Positions 15,879-24,442 of a stretch of 64,000 nt of DNA are shown in pieces. The notes beneath the pieces are model-generated. The model ran no database searches, was not told where the DNA came from, and saw only the letters and a list, made by a program, of their open reading frames with translations. A program made the position numbers and the translations under genes. Origin of the DNA: JAJDXO01 sp965207535 (GTDB taxonomy: Bacteria; Pseudomonadota; Alphaproteobacteria; Rhodospirillales; UBA2165); the NCBI GenBank assembly GCA_965207535.1, contig CBDBMR010000017.1:310001-374000 (forward strand), in the 5' to 3' direction. How positions within the stretch are numbered: the first letter of the stretch is position 1; each line of letters begins with the position of its first letter.

Positions 15879-17426
15879 ATGATGAAAACGTTCATTTCAG
15901 GCGCCGGCGCCCTGGCGCTGATTGCCGCCGCGGGAACGGCCGAGGCGGGCAAGAAGGACAACACGCTCACCGTCGCTTTGCAGGAGGCATTTGCGCACAT
16001 TAACCCGATTCTTGCACCGGGCGCGGAGATGCAAGTCCTCCACCGCGAGATTTTCGACACCCTTATGACCTTCGATAGGGATTCGGGAAAACTGCTGCCG
16101 TCGCTGGCGGTATCGTGGAAGCGGGTAGATCCGAAGACGTGGGAATTCAAGCTCCGCAAGGATGTCCTATGGTCCGACGGCGAGCCGTTCACGGCAAAAG
16201 ACGTTGCCCATACGGTCAATTACGCCTCCGACCCCAAAGTGAAGCTCCGCCTCAAACCGCGGTTTTCATGGGTAAAAAACGCGCAAGTGATCGACGATCA
16301 CACCGTTCGGCTCGTTACCAAGCGTCCCTACGCGCCGACGCTGCGCCGGCTCGCCGTGACGTGGCCGATGTTTCCCGAGCATGCGCACGGACCCTACAAG
16401 AACAAGGCCGACTTTGGCCGCAAACCGGTCGGAACGGGTCCCTATCGGGCGGTGCAAGTCGACAAGAACAAGGGGATCATCCTCGTCCGCAACGAAAGAT
16501 ACCGGCACACGAACAAGGTTCGCCCGGCACCGTCGGTCGATCGCGTCGTGTTCAAGGTAATTCCGGATCAGCAGACGCAGGTTGCCAGTCTGATCACCGG
16601 CGAGATCGACGTGACCCGCGTATTCAGCAAGGATCTCGCCGACCAGCTGGCGAAGAATCCCAAGCTGCAAGCAACGGCGGTGAACAGTTTCCGCTACCAT
16701 TACATGTCGTTGGACGCGGCTGATCGCAGCGGGATCAAGGCGCTCGCCGATATTCGTGTGCGGCGCGCCATTGCCCACGCCATCAACATTCCCGAGATGC
16801 GCAAGGAGGTTTTGGCGGGCGGCGACAGGGTTTTGCCGATGAATGCGCCCTGTCTGTCCGACCAGTTCGGCTGCGATGTAACAACTGCACCGCCGGCCTA
16901 CGACCCCGCCAAGGCAAAAGCCTTGTTGAAGGAGGCCGGTTGGGAACAAGGCTTCGACATGGAACTCACTTCGCTGGGTGAATCGGTGACGGTCAACGAA
17001 GCCATCATCGGCTACCTGCGGCACGTCGGTATTCGCGCCACCCTGAAACGGGTGCCGATCAATACGCTGCGCAAGGTCCGGGCACAGGGCAAACTGAATT
17101 CCCTCGTCGGCATATACGGTTCGGGCGGCATCCCCGACGCCGATCCGGTCCTGAGCTTCTTCTGGGCCGGCAAAGGCAAGCCGCGCGACTATTATTCCGA
17201 CGACACGATTACGAAATTGGGACGGCAGAGCCGTTCGCAATTCGACGAGACCAAGCGGCTCGCCCTTACCCGGCAGGCCTTCGACCGCAACAACGAGCAG
17301 GTCTATATCATTCCGTTCGGTTCGGCGCCGACGGTGCTGGTCCACAGCAAGGACCTCAACGTGCCCCGCGATTTTTCCACCAACGCCTACGGACTGCCGC
17401 TTTCGACGGTGAGTTGGAAGAAATAG
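15879..17426 (+). CDS. ABC transporter substrate-binding protein, family 5
   Basis: 515 residues with a Sec signal peptide cleaved after GTAEA (residue 23). SBP family 5 features include YETLMTFDRDSGKLLPSLAVSWK-like text (FDTLMTFDRDSGKLLPSLA near residue 52), WEFKLRKDVLWSDGEPFTAKDV near residue 90 and RRAIAHAINIPEM near residue 297. It binds peptides or similar ligands in the periplasm for the divergent permease pair at 13705-15568. GGGAGG lies seven nt before the start. A strong terminator follows. Ligand unknown. Confidence 0.92.
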   Translation: MMKTFISGAGALALIAAAGTAEAGKKDNTLTVALQEAFAHINPILAPGAEMQVLHREIFDTLMTFDRDSGKLLPSLAVSWKRVDPKTWEFKLRKDVLWSDGEPFTAKDVAHTVNYASDPKVKLRLKPRFSWVKNAQVIDDHTVRLVTKRPYAPTLRRLAVTWPMFPEHAHGPYKNKADFGRKPVGTGPYRAVQVDKNKGIILVRNERYRHTNKVRPAPSVDRVVFKVIPDQQTQVASLITGEIDVTRVFSKDLADQLAKNPKLQATAVNSFRYHYMSLDAADRSGIKALADIRVRRAIAHAINIPEMRKEVLAGGDRVLPMNAPCLSDQFGCDVTTAPPAYDPAKAKALLKEAGWEQGFDMELTSLGESVTVNEAIIGYLRHVGIRATLKRVPINTLRKVRAQGKLNSLVGIYGSGGIPDADPVLSFFWAGKGKPRDYYSDDTITKLGRQSRSQFDETKRLALTRQAFDRNNEQVYIIPFGSAPTVLVHSKDLNVPRDFSTNAYGLPLSTVSWKK

Positions 17427-17450
17427 CCGCCGAGAGGCAGCATGCCATTG

Positions 17451-17478
17451 GGGGGCCTCGAACGAGGCCCCCTTTTTT
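17451..17478 (+). terminator. Intrinsic terminator after the ABC binding protein
   Basis: GGGGGCCTC, a GAAC loop and GAGGCCCCC are followed by six T residues. It lies 25 nt after the stop and in the convergent gap to the aminotransferase gene. Confidence 0.9.
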
Positions 17479-17522
17479 GTCACCAGGCGGGTTCGAAATG
17501 CAGCGGGACGCTGTTTATGCGG

Positions 17523-18755
17523 CTAACGTTCCACATTTCCGCTCCGCGCGGGAATGCCGGTATGCCTGTGGCAAATGTCGGCCAGCCGCGCGATGCCCTC
17601 GGAAATCTCCTGCCTGGTCGCGCTGCCGAAACACAAGCGCGCGCGCCGGCGGCCATGGCTTGGGTCGACCGACCATTCGACGCCGGGATTGATCTCCACT
17701 CCCTCTTCCAAAGCGGCCGCGGCGAGACTGGTCGTGTCGACCTCTTCCGGAAAGGTCACCCAAATGAAGATCCCGCCCTTGGGCGCCGTGAACTCCACCT
17801 GAGCACCAAATTGTTCGGCCAGCGACGCGGCCATGAGTTCCGCTTTCTCCTTGAGGACGGCGGAAAGGTCCGTGACATGGTCATCGAACCGCGCGGCGCC
17901 GTATTCCGCCAAAACCATCTGCTCGAGCGCGCCGCTGCCCGCATCCGTTTTGAGCGGCAGCAGGCGGCTGAGCACCGGCCAGTCGGCAACCAGATAGCCG
18001 ACCCGCAAGGCGGGGGCGACGGTCTTGGAAAAGGAACCGCAGTAGATTACGCGCCCGCTGTCGGCGCCCTCTTGTTCCAACCCCCGGATCGAGGGCGGGC
18101 GCTCCCCTTCCCATAGCAAATCCGCGTAGCAGTCATCCTCGAAGACCGGCAGGTCGTATTTTTCGGCCAGTGCCAGAAGCTCGGCCCGGCGGGCTTCGCT
18201 CATTACCGTACCGGTGGGGTTTTGAACGGTGGGAATCGTATAAATGAGCTTTGGGACTTGTCCCTTGGCCGCCAATTCACCGAGCACTTCGGCAAGCCGG
18301 TCGGTCCTCATTCCGTCCTGGTCGACTTCGATCCCTACATATGTCACCCCAAGCCGCTGAAGGCGGCTGAGCGTACCGCCGTAGCAGGCCTCTTCGATGA
18401 TCACCGTGTCTCCCGGTTCGAGAAACGCCTCGAACACCAAATCGAGCGCCTGGAGAGAGCCCGACGTCAACAGGATGTCGTCCTCCCCGACCCGCATTTT
18501 CGCGTGGTCCGCCAACTGGTCCGAGACAAGCCGCCGAAGGGGCAGATAGCCCTGCGCGCCGCTCTCCAATCCGTAATACGCCAAGGTCCGCCCCTCGCGG
18601 GCGAGAACCGAACCGGCGGCCGCGATGAGTTCGTCGACCGGCACCTCCGAGGCATCATTGTGGCCGCCGACGAAGTTGTACCGTGGAAACCCGTTCCAAC
18701 GTTTTGCCGGCGGGGGGAGATCGTTGCGGAACCTGGGCTGAAATTTGCTGGCCAT
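17523..18755 (-). CDS. PLP-dependent aminotransferase, class I/II (MocR-type catalytic domain without GntR)
   Basis: 410 residues. Fold type I aminotransferase marks are YYGLESGAQGYLPLRRLV at residues 60-77, TSGSLQALDLVFEAFLEPGD near 97, the NPTG motif at 179-182, FEDDCYADLLW near 205, and the PLP lysine K244 in CGSFSKTVAPALRVGYL; R in RARLCFG near 385 would bind the substrate carboxylate. It groups with the 2-aminoadipate/valine-pyruvate aminotransferase-like enzymes; no helix-turn-helix domain precedes it, so it is an enzyme rather than a regulator. It is divergent from the Rieske oxygenase gene. Substrate unknown. Confidence 0.9.
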   Translation of the reverse strand: MASKFQPRFRNDLPPPAKRWNGFPRYNFVGGHNDASEVPVDELIAAAGSVLAREGRTLAYYGLESGAQGYLPLRRLVSDQLADHAKMRVGEDDILLTSGSLQALDLVFEAFLEPGDTVIIEEACYGGTLSRLQRLGVTYVGIEVDQDGMRTDRLAEVLGELAAKGQVPKLIYTIPTVQNPTGTVMSEARRAELLALAEKYDLPVFEDDCYADLLWEGERPPSIRGLEQEGADSGRVIYCGSFSKTVAPALRVGYLVADWPVLSRLLPLKTDAGSGALEQMVLAEYGAARFDDHVTDLSAVLKEKAELMAASLAEQFGAQVEFTAPKGGIFIWVTFPEEVDTTSLAAAALEEGVEINPGVEWSVDPSHGRRRARLCFGSATRQEISEGIARLADICHRHTGIPARSGNVER

Positions 18756-19018
18756 GTCTACCTTGATGAAATTCTGCCGTTCTGGCTTGGATTGAACCGT
18801 CGGGCTCGATCTTGCCTAAAACCCATGGGCCGGTCCACCAATTCACCCCATATGGCATCGGCGTATACCGCCCTCAGCCGGAACAAGACACGGCCTCGGA
18901 ACCTGCGGTATATTCGGTCCGGGCGTTTGGCGTTCGACATAGTCCAACGGGACACCGATAATGCCGGCCGGTGGTCAGCCAGCCAAATCCGAAGAAGCCG
19001 GAGCAGGAGAGAGCGAAT

Positions 19019-20077
19019 ATGTCTGAATTGGCGATGGAACCTTTGGTCCGGAACGCCTGGTATCTCGCGGCCTGGGCCCACGAGCTGGATGACGGGCCGA
19101 TCGCCCGCAAAATCGCGGGTGAAGACCTGGTGCTGTTCCGCGGCGGCGACGGGATGCCGGCGGCGCTCGAAGACCGGTGCTGCCACCGGGGCGTGAAGCT
19201 GTCGCTCGGGAGCATCGTCGAGACCGGTCTCCAATGCGGTTATCACGGCATGGTCTTCGACGGCAGCGGCGCCTGCGTCGACAATCCGGGCGAGCGGCTC
19301 AGCCCCGCCCATCGCGTAAACGCCTTTCCGGCGGCCGAACGTCAAAAAATGATCTGGGTCTGGACCGGCGATCCCCAAGCGGCGGACGAGAGCCAAATCG
19401 TCGATTTCCCCTATCCCGACCTGGAAGATGAGTGGAATTTTCACTATGGGCGCTATGAGATCGCCGCCAATTACATGTTCATGATCGACAACCTCATGGA
19501 CCTGACCCACCTGGGCTACGTGCACCTCTCGACCATCGGCGGCCATCCCGACGAGCAGAATATCGCCGAACTGGATACCGTCCGCACCGAGCGGGGCGCC
19601 AAGTACGTCCGCTGGATGATGAATTCGACCCCGCCGCCCGCGTTCGTCAAGGCCGGCGGCTTCGACGGACCGGTGGACCGGTGGGGAGAGTTCGAGTACG
19701 TGGCGCCGGCGACGGTGCTGCAATGGGCGGGCGCGCACGACGCGGGCACCGGCGGCCGGGAAGACCGCAACAAGCCCGGCGGATTGGTTTTCCGGCTGCT
19801 TCATCAGGCGACGCCGGCCGATGAAGACAGCTATCACTACTTCTTCGCCTCCGCGGTGCGCGGCGAGCCGCTCGACGGAGCCCCGAATATCGCGTTTCAC
19901 GAAGCAAACCGTGAAGCGTTTCTCGAAGACAAGCTGTTCATCGAGGCTCAGCAGGAAGCGGTCAGCAAGGCGCCCGAGCGCCGGCTGATCCTGCGTGAAC
20001 ACGACAAGGCCGTGGCCTACAGCCGCCAGGCGATCCATCAGTTGCAGAGTACGGATGTGAAGCACGCCGCGGAGTGA
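19019..20077 (+). CDS. Rieske [2Fe-2S] aromatic oxygenase (VanA-like)
   Basis: 352 residues from the ATG at 19019 with CAGGAGAG upstream. The N-terminal Rieske cluster ligands are C54 and H56 (RCCHRG), then C73 and H76 (CGYHGM). The mononuclear iron site is in DNLMDLTHLGYVH near residue 160-172, giving D, H and H. Length and layout match vanillate O-demethylase oxygenase and related single-component oxygenases that demethylate or hydroxylate aromatic acids. The reductase partner is not encoded beside it. Its last 24 codons are duplicated at 21236-21308, beyond a DUF3500 gene. Confidence 0.9.
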   Translation: MSELAMEPLVRNAWYLAAWAHELDDGPIARKIAGEDLVLFRGGDGMPAALEDRCCHRGVKLSLGSIVETGLQCGYHGMVFDGSGACVDNPGERLSPAHRVNAFPAAERQKMIWVWTGDPQAADESQIVDFPYPDLEDEWNFHYGRYEIAANYMFMIDNLMDLTHLGYVHLSTIGGHPDEQNIAELDTVRTERGAKYVRWMMNSTPPPAFVKAGGFDGPVDRWGEFEYVAPATVLQWAGAHDAGTGGREDRNKPGGLVFRLLHQATPADEDSYHYFFASAVRGEPLDGAPNIAFHEANREAFLEDKLFIEAQQEAVSKAPERRLILREHDKAVAYSRQAIHQLQSTDVKHAAE

Positions 20078-20078
20078 T
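20006..20078. repeat. 73-bp direct repeat, copy 1 (oxygenase 3' end)
   Basis: This segment is the 3' end of the Rieske oxygenase gene and its stop. It recurs at 21236-21308 with a single mismatch (G at 20071, A at 21301), offset by 1,230 bases. Confidence 0.95.
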
Positions 20079-20090
20079 CCGGTGACGGTT

Positions 20091-20987
20091 TCAATTCCCC
20101 CCGCCGAAATCCCAAAGACCGTCCCGGAAGGTAATATGGATATGGTTTGTTTGGTTGGTCTCGATTTCCACGTTTGCGTCGCCGCCATATAGGTCAAACC
20201 CCCTCCGGGTCTTTTTGCGTTTGGCGAGGGCTTGCCGACCGTACAAGCCTGCCCGATAGGTCGCACGGAGGGGACCGGGGATATGTGCCGTCAGGGTCTC
20301 GATGACTCGTTGTCTGGCAGCCGCATCGGCAACCGACGCCCGCGCATCCGCTACCAGAGGTCCCAGCAATTCCGGAGGTGCACCCGGGCTATCCGTTTTC
20401 TCGGGATTTGACGCCAACATGATCGGCACGCCGGAGATGAGTTTGTCATCGCGGTAGGTCATGTTGATCGACAGATGATGTCCTTCGAAGCGGTACGCCC
20501 AATGGCCCTTCCCCGGGTCTCCGAAAATCGCAAGGTAATAGAGCTTCGGGTCTCGGTAGTCGGGCCGCCCCGTGATCTCGCCGAGGATCGCTTCTCGCTG
20601 GCGAATAAGCTCCACCATCCGAACCCCCTCGGCACTCAGCGTTTGTTCCAGGAAGCGGGTAGCTGCCGCCAATGATCCCGCATCCATGGCTTTGAGTGGG
20701 AGGCCGCCACGCCGACCCGGCGTGAAGCGAATTTTCTTTCGATCCGTTGAATCGAAAGCTGCGAGCGCCTTGCGTGCCTCGTCTTTCGACAAGGTTTCAA
20801 TGAAAGCCTTTGCCGCCGCGGCAGGTGATCCCGCGTGGGCCACTCCTGTGCCCATCAAGAGGATAGCGACAATCACAGCGCCGGCGGCACGTGCGAGATG
20901 CTGTCCAACTGTGATCGTGCGCAAGCGGCCTTTATCCGAGCCTATACTCGATGGATACGGAAAATGCATTTCGCGATGTGTGCGCAT
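20091..20987 (-). CDS. DUF3500 family secreted protein
   Basis: 298 residues from the ATG at 20987; a TTG at 20924 would begin closer to the signal peptide (HLARAAGAVIVAILLMGTGVAHA). The DUF3500 signature is clear: LYYLAIFGDPGKGHWAYRFEGHHLSINMT, spread over about 30 residues mid-protein, preceded by FDSTDRKKIRFTPG and followed by a PIMLASNP segment. No enzymatic activity is established for this family as far as I know; a secreted, possibly hydrolytic protein is assumed. It is antisense to its neighbour and lies between two copies of a 73-bp repeat, which suggests it arrived by an insertion or duplication event. Confidence 0.85.
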   Translation of the reverse strand: MRTHREMHFPYPSSIGSDKGRLRTITVGQHLARAAGAVIVAILLMGTGVAHAGSPAAAAKAFIETLSKDEARKALAAFDSTDRKKIRFTPGRRGGLPLKAMDAGSLAAATRFLEQTLSAEGVRMVELIRQREAILGEITGRPDYRDPKLYYLAIFGDPGKGHWAYRFEGHHLSINMTYRDDKLISGVPIMLASNPEKTDSPGAPPELLGPLVADARASVADAAARQRVIETLTAHIPGPLRATYRAGLYGRQALAKRKKTRRGFDLYGGDANVEIETNQTNHIHITFRDGLWDFGGGN

Positions 20988-21118
20988 TTTATTTTTCTCG
21001 CTTTGCCAATGCGCCGTACGGTCAACAGTTGATAAAGCGCGGAAACAATATCGTTGCTTTTGTCTCATTCGACAATGAGCAGGCGACAGTGATTTGCGGG
21101 GCGGTATCCGGCCTTTGA

Positions 21119-21150
21119 CGGCTAAGTCCGGAACCGAGGCGACTTAGCCG
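21119..21150. other. 10-bp perfect inverted repeat
   Basis: CGGCTAAGTC and GACTTAGCCG are separated by 12 bases, upstream of the DUF3500 gene. No U tract follows, so an operator or a recombination-associated structure is more likely than a terminator. Confidence 0.6.
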
Positions 21151-21235
21151 GCAACGAATCCACCAACCTTCTGGTCGTCGGTTCGCATGGAAAATAGTGG
21201 TGGGCCGGGTCGCCGCGGACGGCAGCGCGTCGCGG

Positions 21236-21308
21236 AAGGCCGTGGCCTACAGCCGCCAGGCGATCCATCAGTTGCAGAGTACGGATGTGAAGCACGCCGC
21301 AGAGTGAT
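21236..21308. repeat. 73-bp direct repeat, copy 2 (orphan oxygenase 3' end)
   Basis: It repeats the last 24 codons and stop of the Rieske oxygenase gene (72 of 73 bases identical) with no upstream gene body. It is a non-functional gene fragment marking the far edge of the DUF3500 segment. Confidence 0.95.
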
Positions 21309-21401
21309 GCAGTGAAGTGGCCGCTTTAGACTTTCTCACGTTCCCGCAACCGGGGCACGCGCGGAGCCCATGGATTGGTGGCGAGAATGGCCGAGAAAGA
21401 T

Positions 21402-21477
<76 letters not shown>

Positions 21478-21534
21478 ATCGTCCGGGACGGGCGGGCCAC
21501 ACTTGGGAATGAGGCCCCCGCCCGAGAGGCGCGC

Positions 21535-21563
21535 AAATTAGGTAAATCGCCGCTTTGTGGCAA
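21535..21563 (-). promoter_or_regulatory. Predicted sigma70-type promoter of tRNA-Ala
   Basis: On the minus strand TTGCCA and TAATTT are spaced by 17 bases, followed by a GC-rich discriminator (GCGCGCC) typical of stringently controlled tRNA genes. Transcription would begin about 50 nt before the mature 5' end. Confidence 0.55.
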
Positions 21564-21678
21564 GGAATTTCTGGGTGAGTTTTTGGGGAATTTCTGGGGG
21601 AGTATTCGGGGGAATTTTCAGGGATGTCCAGCGGTTGCGGGCGGCGCCTCAAGGGAACGGCGCGGCGTCAGGGCCTAG

Positions 21679-22519
21679 GTCCTGTTGACAATTAACGGAC
21701 TATTCATGGTTGGCGTGATTCAAGCAAGACCGTTTCAACTGGCGGGAGCGTGTCATGCTTCGACGGGAACTGACGGATATGCAATGGGACCGGATCAAGG
21801 GTTTGGTTCCGGGCAAAGAGGCGGATCGCGGCTCCACGGGTCGGGACAACCGCCTGTTTGTGGACGCCGTGCTGTGGATCGCCCGGGCGGGTTCGCCGTG
21901 GCGCGATCTGCCGGACGCCTTCGGCAACTGGAACAGCGTCTACGTGCGCTTTTCGCGGTGGGCCAAGGCGGGGGTTTGGGAGAGTCTTTTCAATGCCTTG
22001 GCGGAGGATCCCGACTTCGAATACCTGATCGTGGATTCGACCATCGTGCGGGCGCATCAACATGCCGCCGGCGCAAAAGGGGGGCTCAGGCTCAGGCCAT
22101 CGGCCGCTCGCGCGGCGGCCTGACGAGCAAAATCCACATCGCCGTCGATGGCCTGGGCAATCCCTTGCGGTTCATCCTCACCGGCGGCCAGGTGGGCGAC
22201 GTCACCCAGGCCGAGGGGCTGATCGCCGGGCTGCCGGGCGAGACCCTGATCGCCGACACCGCCTACGACGCGAACCGCTTCCGCGCCCGCCTCGACAGCG
22301 CCGGGATGGTGGCGGTGATCCCCTCCAACCCGTCGCGGGCACAAGCCGTGCCGTACGACCCCGAACTCTACAAGGAAAGGCACGTCGTCGAATGTTTCAT
22401 CAACAAGATCAAGCACTTCCGCCGCATCGCCACACGCTACGAAAAGACCGTCACCGCCTACATGGCCATGCTGTGCCTCGTCGGGGCGCTCATTTGGATG
22501 CGATAAATGTCAACAGGAC
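21679..22519 (+). mobile_element. IS5-family (IS427-like) insertion sequence, 841 bp
   Basis: Perfect 12-bp terminal inverted repeats (GTCCTGTTGACA at 21679-21690, its complement at 22508-22519) enclose a two-frame transposase. A 4-bp CTAG duplication flanks it (21675-21678 and 22520-22523), fitting the YTAR target of this family. Size and frameshift organisation fit the IS427 group. Both ends and the reading frames are intact, so it may still be mobile. Confidence 0.92.
21755..22506 (+). CDS. IS5/IS427-type transposase, made by -1 frameshift
   Basis: Two overlapping frames encode one transposase. The first (21755-22123) begins with RRELTDMQWDRIKGLVPGK, the DUF4096 start of IS427 proteins, and carries the first catalytic Asp in LIVDSTIVRAHQHAAG. 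The second, one base back, ends at 22506 and holds the second Asp (LIADTAYDANRFR) and the Glu in HVVECFINKIKHFRRIATRYEK-like text. The A4G6 run at 22075-22084 is a plausible slippery site joining them. I read this as programmed -1 frameshifting rather than decay, since neither frame has other lesions. Confidence 0.88.
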
Positions 22520-22873
22520 CTAGGGCTTGTCGTCTTCGTCCCCATCGACCGTATCGACCACCCCGGCAACGTCCTCGTCCCCATCGAGGTCGGCCTCGTC
22601 ATCGCCGAGAATCGCGTCGTCTTCGTCGTCATCGATTTCGATGCCGTCATCGACCTCGATCTCGTCTTCTTCGACGTCTTCGCTTTCCTTCGCCTCGGGC
22701 GCCGGGGTCTCCGCCTTGGTTTCCTGAGGCGCCGACGCGCGCTTGAGCTTGGGTTTTTCCGGCGTCTGCTCGGTCCCGCACTTGGGGCAAACCGCCGGTG
22801 TCTTTTTGAGATCGTAGAACCTCGCGCCGCAGTTCTGGCACGTGTGCTTGGTTCCCCACTCGGCTTTGACCAC
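22520..22873 (-). CDS. TIGR02300 / FYDLN acid domain protein
   Basis: 117 residues from a GTG with GGAG upstream. The N-terminus has two CxxC zinc knuckles, CQNCGARFYDLKK and CPKCGTEQ, and FYDL names the family. The rest is a low-complexity acidic tail rich in Asp and Glu (residues 60-115). The family is widespread in alphaproteobacteria and usually sits beside aroA, as here (divergent, 225 nt apart); its role is not known. The stop codon TAG is part of the CTAG target duplicated by the adjacent insertion sequence, so the protein is unaltered. Confidence 0.93.
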   Translation of the reverse strand: MVKAEWGTKHTCQNCGARFYDLKKTPAVCPKCGTEQTPEKPKLKRASAPQETKAETPAPEAKESEDVEEDEIEVDDGIEIDDDEDDAILGDDEADLDGDEDVAGVVDTVDGDEDDKP

Positions 22874-23098
22874 GCGTTACTCCTTCCGGCTTCGGCCAAC
22901 TCAAGGCCAGCCAATTGCCATGTTCGCCCGCCTCTGTCAAAAGCAAAAATCACCCCCTCCCGCCGCATCCAATCCCCGCGCCGGCCATACACCCCCTTCC
23001 GCGAGAGGGACCAAACATGCTATGGACCGCCTCACGCGTTCACGCACCCCTGTTTACCGGCCGAAAGAGACGGCCCGAACCGACGAGCTAGGATTGAC

Positions 23099-24442
23099 AT
23101 GACTGCGGTGACATCCGGCGCCGCCGGTGCGCTACGCGGAACCCTGCGTGTCCCGGGTGACAAGTCCATTTCCCATCGCGCCTTGATGCTCGCCGCTTCG
23201 ACGGCGGGCGAGACGGCGGTTCACGGCCTGCTGGAAGCGGACGACGTGCTCGCCACCGCGACGGCCATGGAAGCGCTCGGCGCGGCAATCGAAAGGGGCG
23301 GCGACGGCGGGCCGTGGCGCATCCACGGCCGGGGCGTCGGCGGCCTGGCCGAGCCCGTCAACGTCCTCGACCTGGGCAATTCCGGCACCGCGGCGAGATT
23401 GCTGACCGGCCTGCTGGCCGGCCAGCCGTTCAACTCGACGCTCACCGGCGACGCATCTTTGACCGGCCGGCCCATGGGGCGGGTGACCGGCCCGCTCGAG
23501 CGGATGGGCGGCCGCTTCACCTGCAGGACGGGAAACCGGCTGCCGATGACCGTTCACGGCACCGACCGGCTACGTCCGATCGTCGAAACCCCGGACGTCG
23601 CGTCGGCCCAGGTAAAATCCGCAATTCTTCTCGCCGGGCTCACCGCGCCGGGCAGGACCACCGTCATCGAACGGCGACGGTCCCGGGATCATACGGAACG
23701 AATGCTTCGATCGTTCGGCGCCGAAGTCGCCATCGAGGAAACGGCGGACGGAACCGCCGCCACGGTCACCGGCCAGCCCGAATTGGAGCCGGCGGAGATC
23801 CGGGTTCCGGGAGATATTTCCTCGGCTGCCTTTCCGCTGGTCGCCGCAAGCATCATCGAGGGCTCCGACATTTCCGTGCCGGCCGTCGGCACCAACCCGC
23901 TGCGCGCCGGTCTCCTTACATGCCTGGAGGAAATGGGCGCCAAACTCATCCGGAAGCCGCTGGACGATGCGGCCGGGGGCGGCGAGCCCATTGCCGATAT
24001 CCGCATCGAATCGGCTCCGCTTACCGGTATCGATGTTCCGCCGGAACGGGCGCCGTCGATGATCGACGAATATCCGATCCTGGCGATGGCCGCCGCGTGC
24101 GCCGCCGGTTTCACCACCTTCCACGGTATCGGCGAACTGCGGGTGAAGGAAAGCGACCGTTTGTCGGCCCTTGCCGCGGGTCTCGCCGCGTGCGGCGTGG
24201 AGGTCGAGGAAACCGAGGACTCCCTGACAATCCACGGCCGGGGCGAACCGCCGGCCGGCGGCGCCACCATCGCCGCCGGTCTCGATCACCGGATCGCCAT
24301 GGCATTTCTGGTTTTGGGGCAAGTAACCAGCCAACCCGTCACCATCGATGACGGCTCGACAATCGCCACCAGCTTTCCCGGATTTACCCGGGCGATGGGA
24401 GATTTGGGGGCGGTGTTTTCCGCCGAAGGATCGGGGCCGTGA
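23099..24442 (+). CDS. aroA: 3-phosphoshikimate 1-carboxyvinyltransferase (EPSP synthase)
   Basis: 447 residues from the ATG at 23099; the longer frame upstream has no family match. It adds the enolpyruvyl group of PEP to shikimate-3-phosphate in chorismate synthesis. Marks are GTLRVPGDKSISHRALMLA near residue 13, LGNSGTAARLL near 86 and DHRIAMAFLVLG near 400, with ESDRLSALA in between. The pattern is of the class II, glyphosate-tolerant type common in alphaproteobacteria, which is my reading rather than a test. Its stop overlaps the cmk start by GTGA. Confidence 0.96.
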   Translation: MTAVTSGAAGALRGTLRVPGDKSISHRALMLAASTAGETAVHGLLEADDVLATATAMEALGAAIERGGDGGPWRIHGRGVGGLAEPVNVLDLGNSGTAARLLTGLLAGQPFNSTLTGDASLTGRPMGRVTGPLERMGGRFTCRTGNRLPMTVHGTDRLRPIVETPDVASAQVKSAILLAGLTAPGRTTVIERRRSRDHTERMLRSFGAEVAIEETADGTAATVTGQPELEPAEIRVPGDISSAAFPLVAASIIEGSDISVPAVGTNPLRAGLLTCLEEMGAKLIRKPLDDAAGGGEPIADIRIESAPLTGIDVPPERAPSMIDEYPILAMAAACAAGFTTFHGIGELRVKESDRLSALAAGLAACGVEVEETEDSLTIHGRGEPPAGGATIAAGLDHRIAMAFLVLGQVTSQPVTIDDGSTIATSFPGFTRAMGDLGAVFSAEGSGP

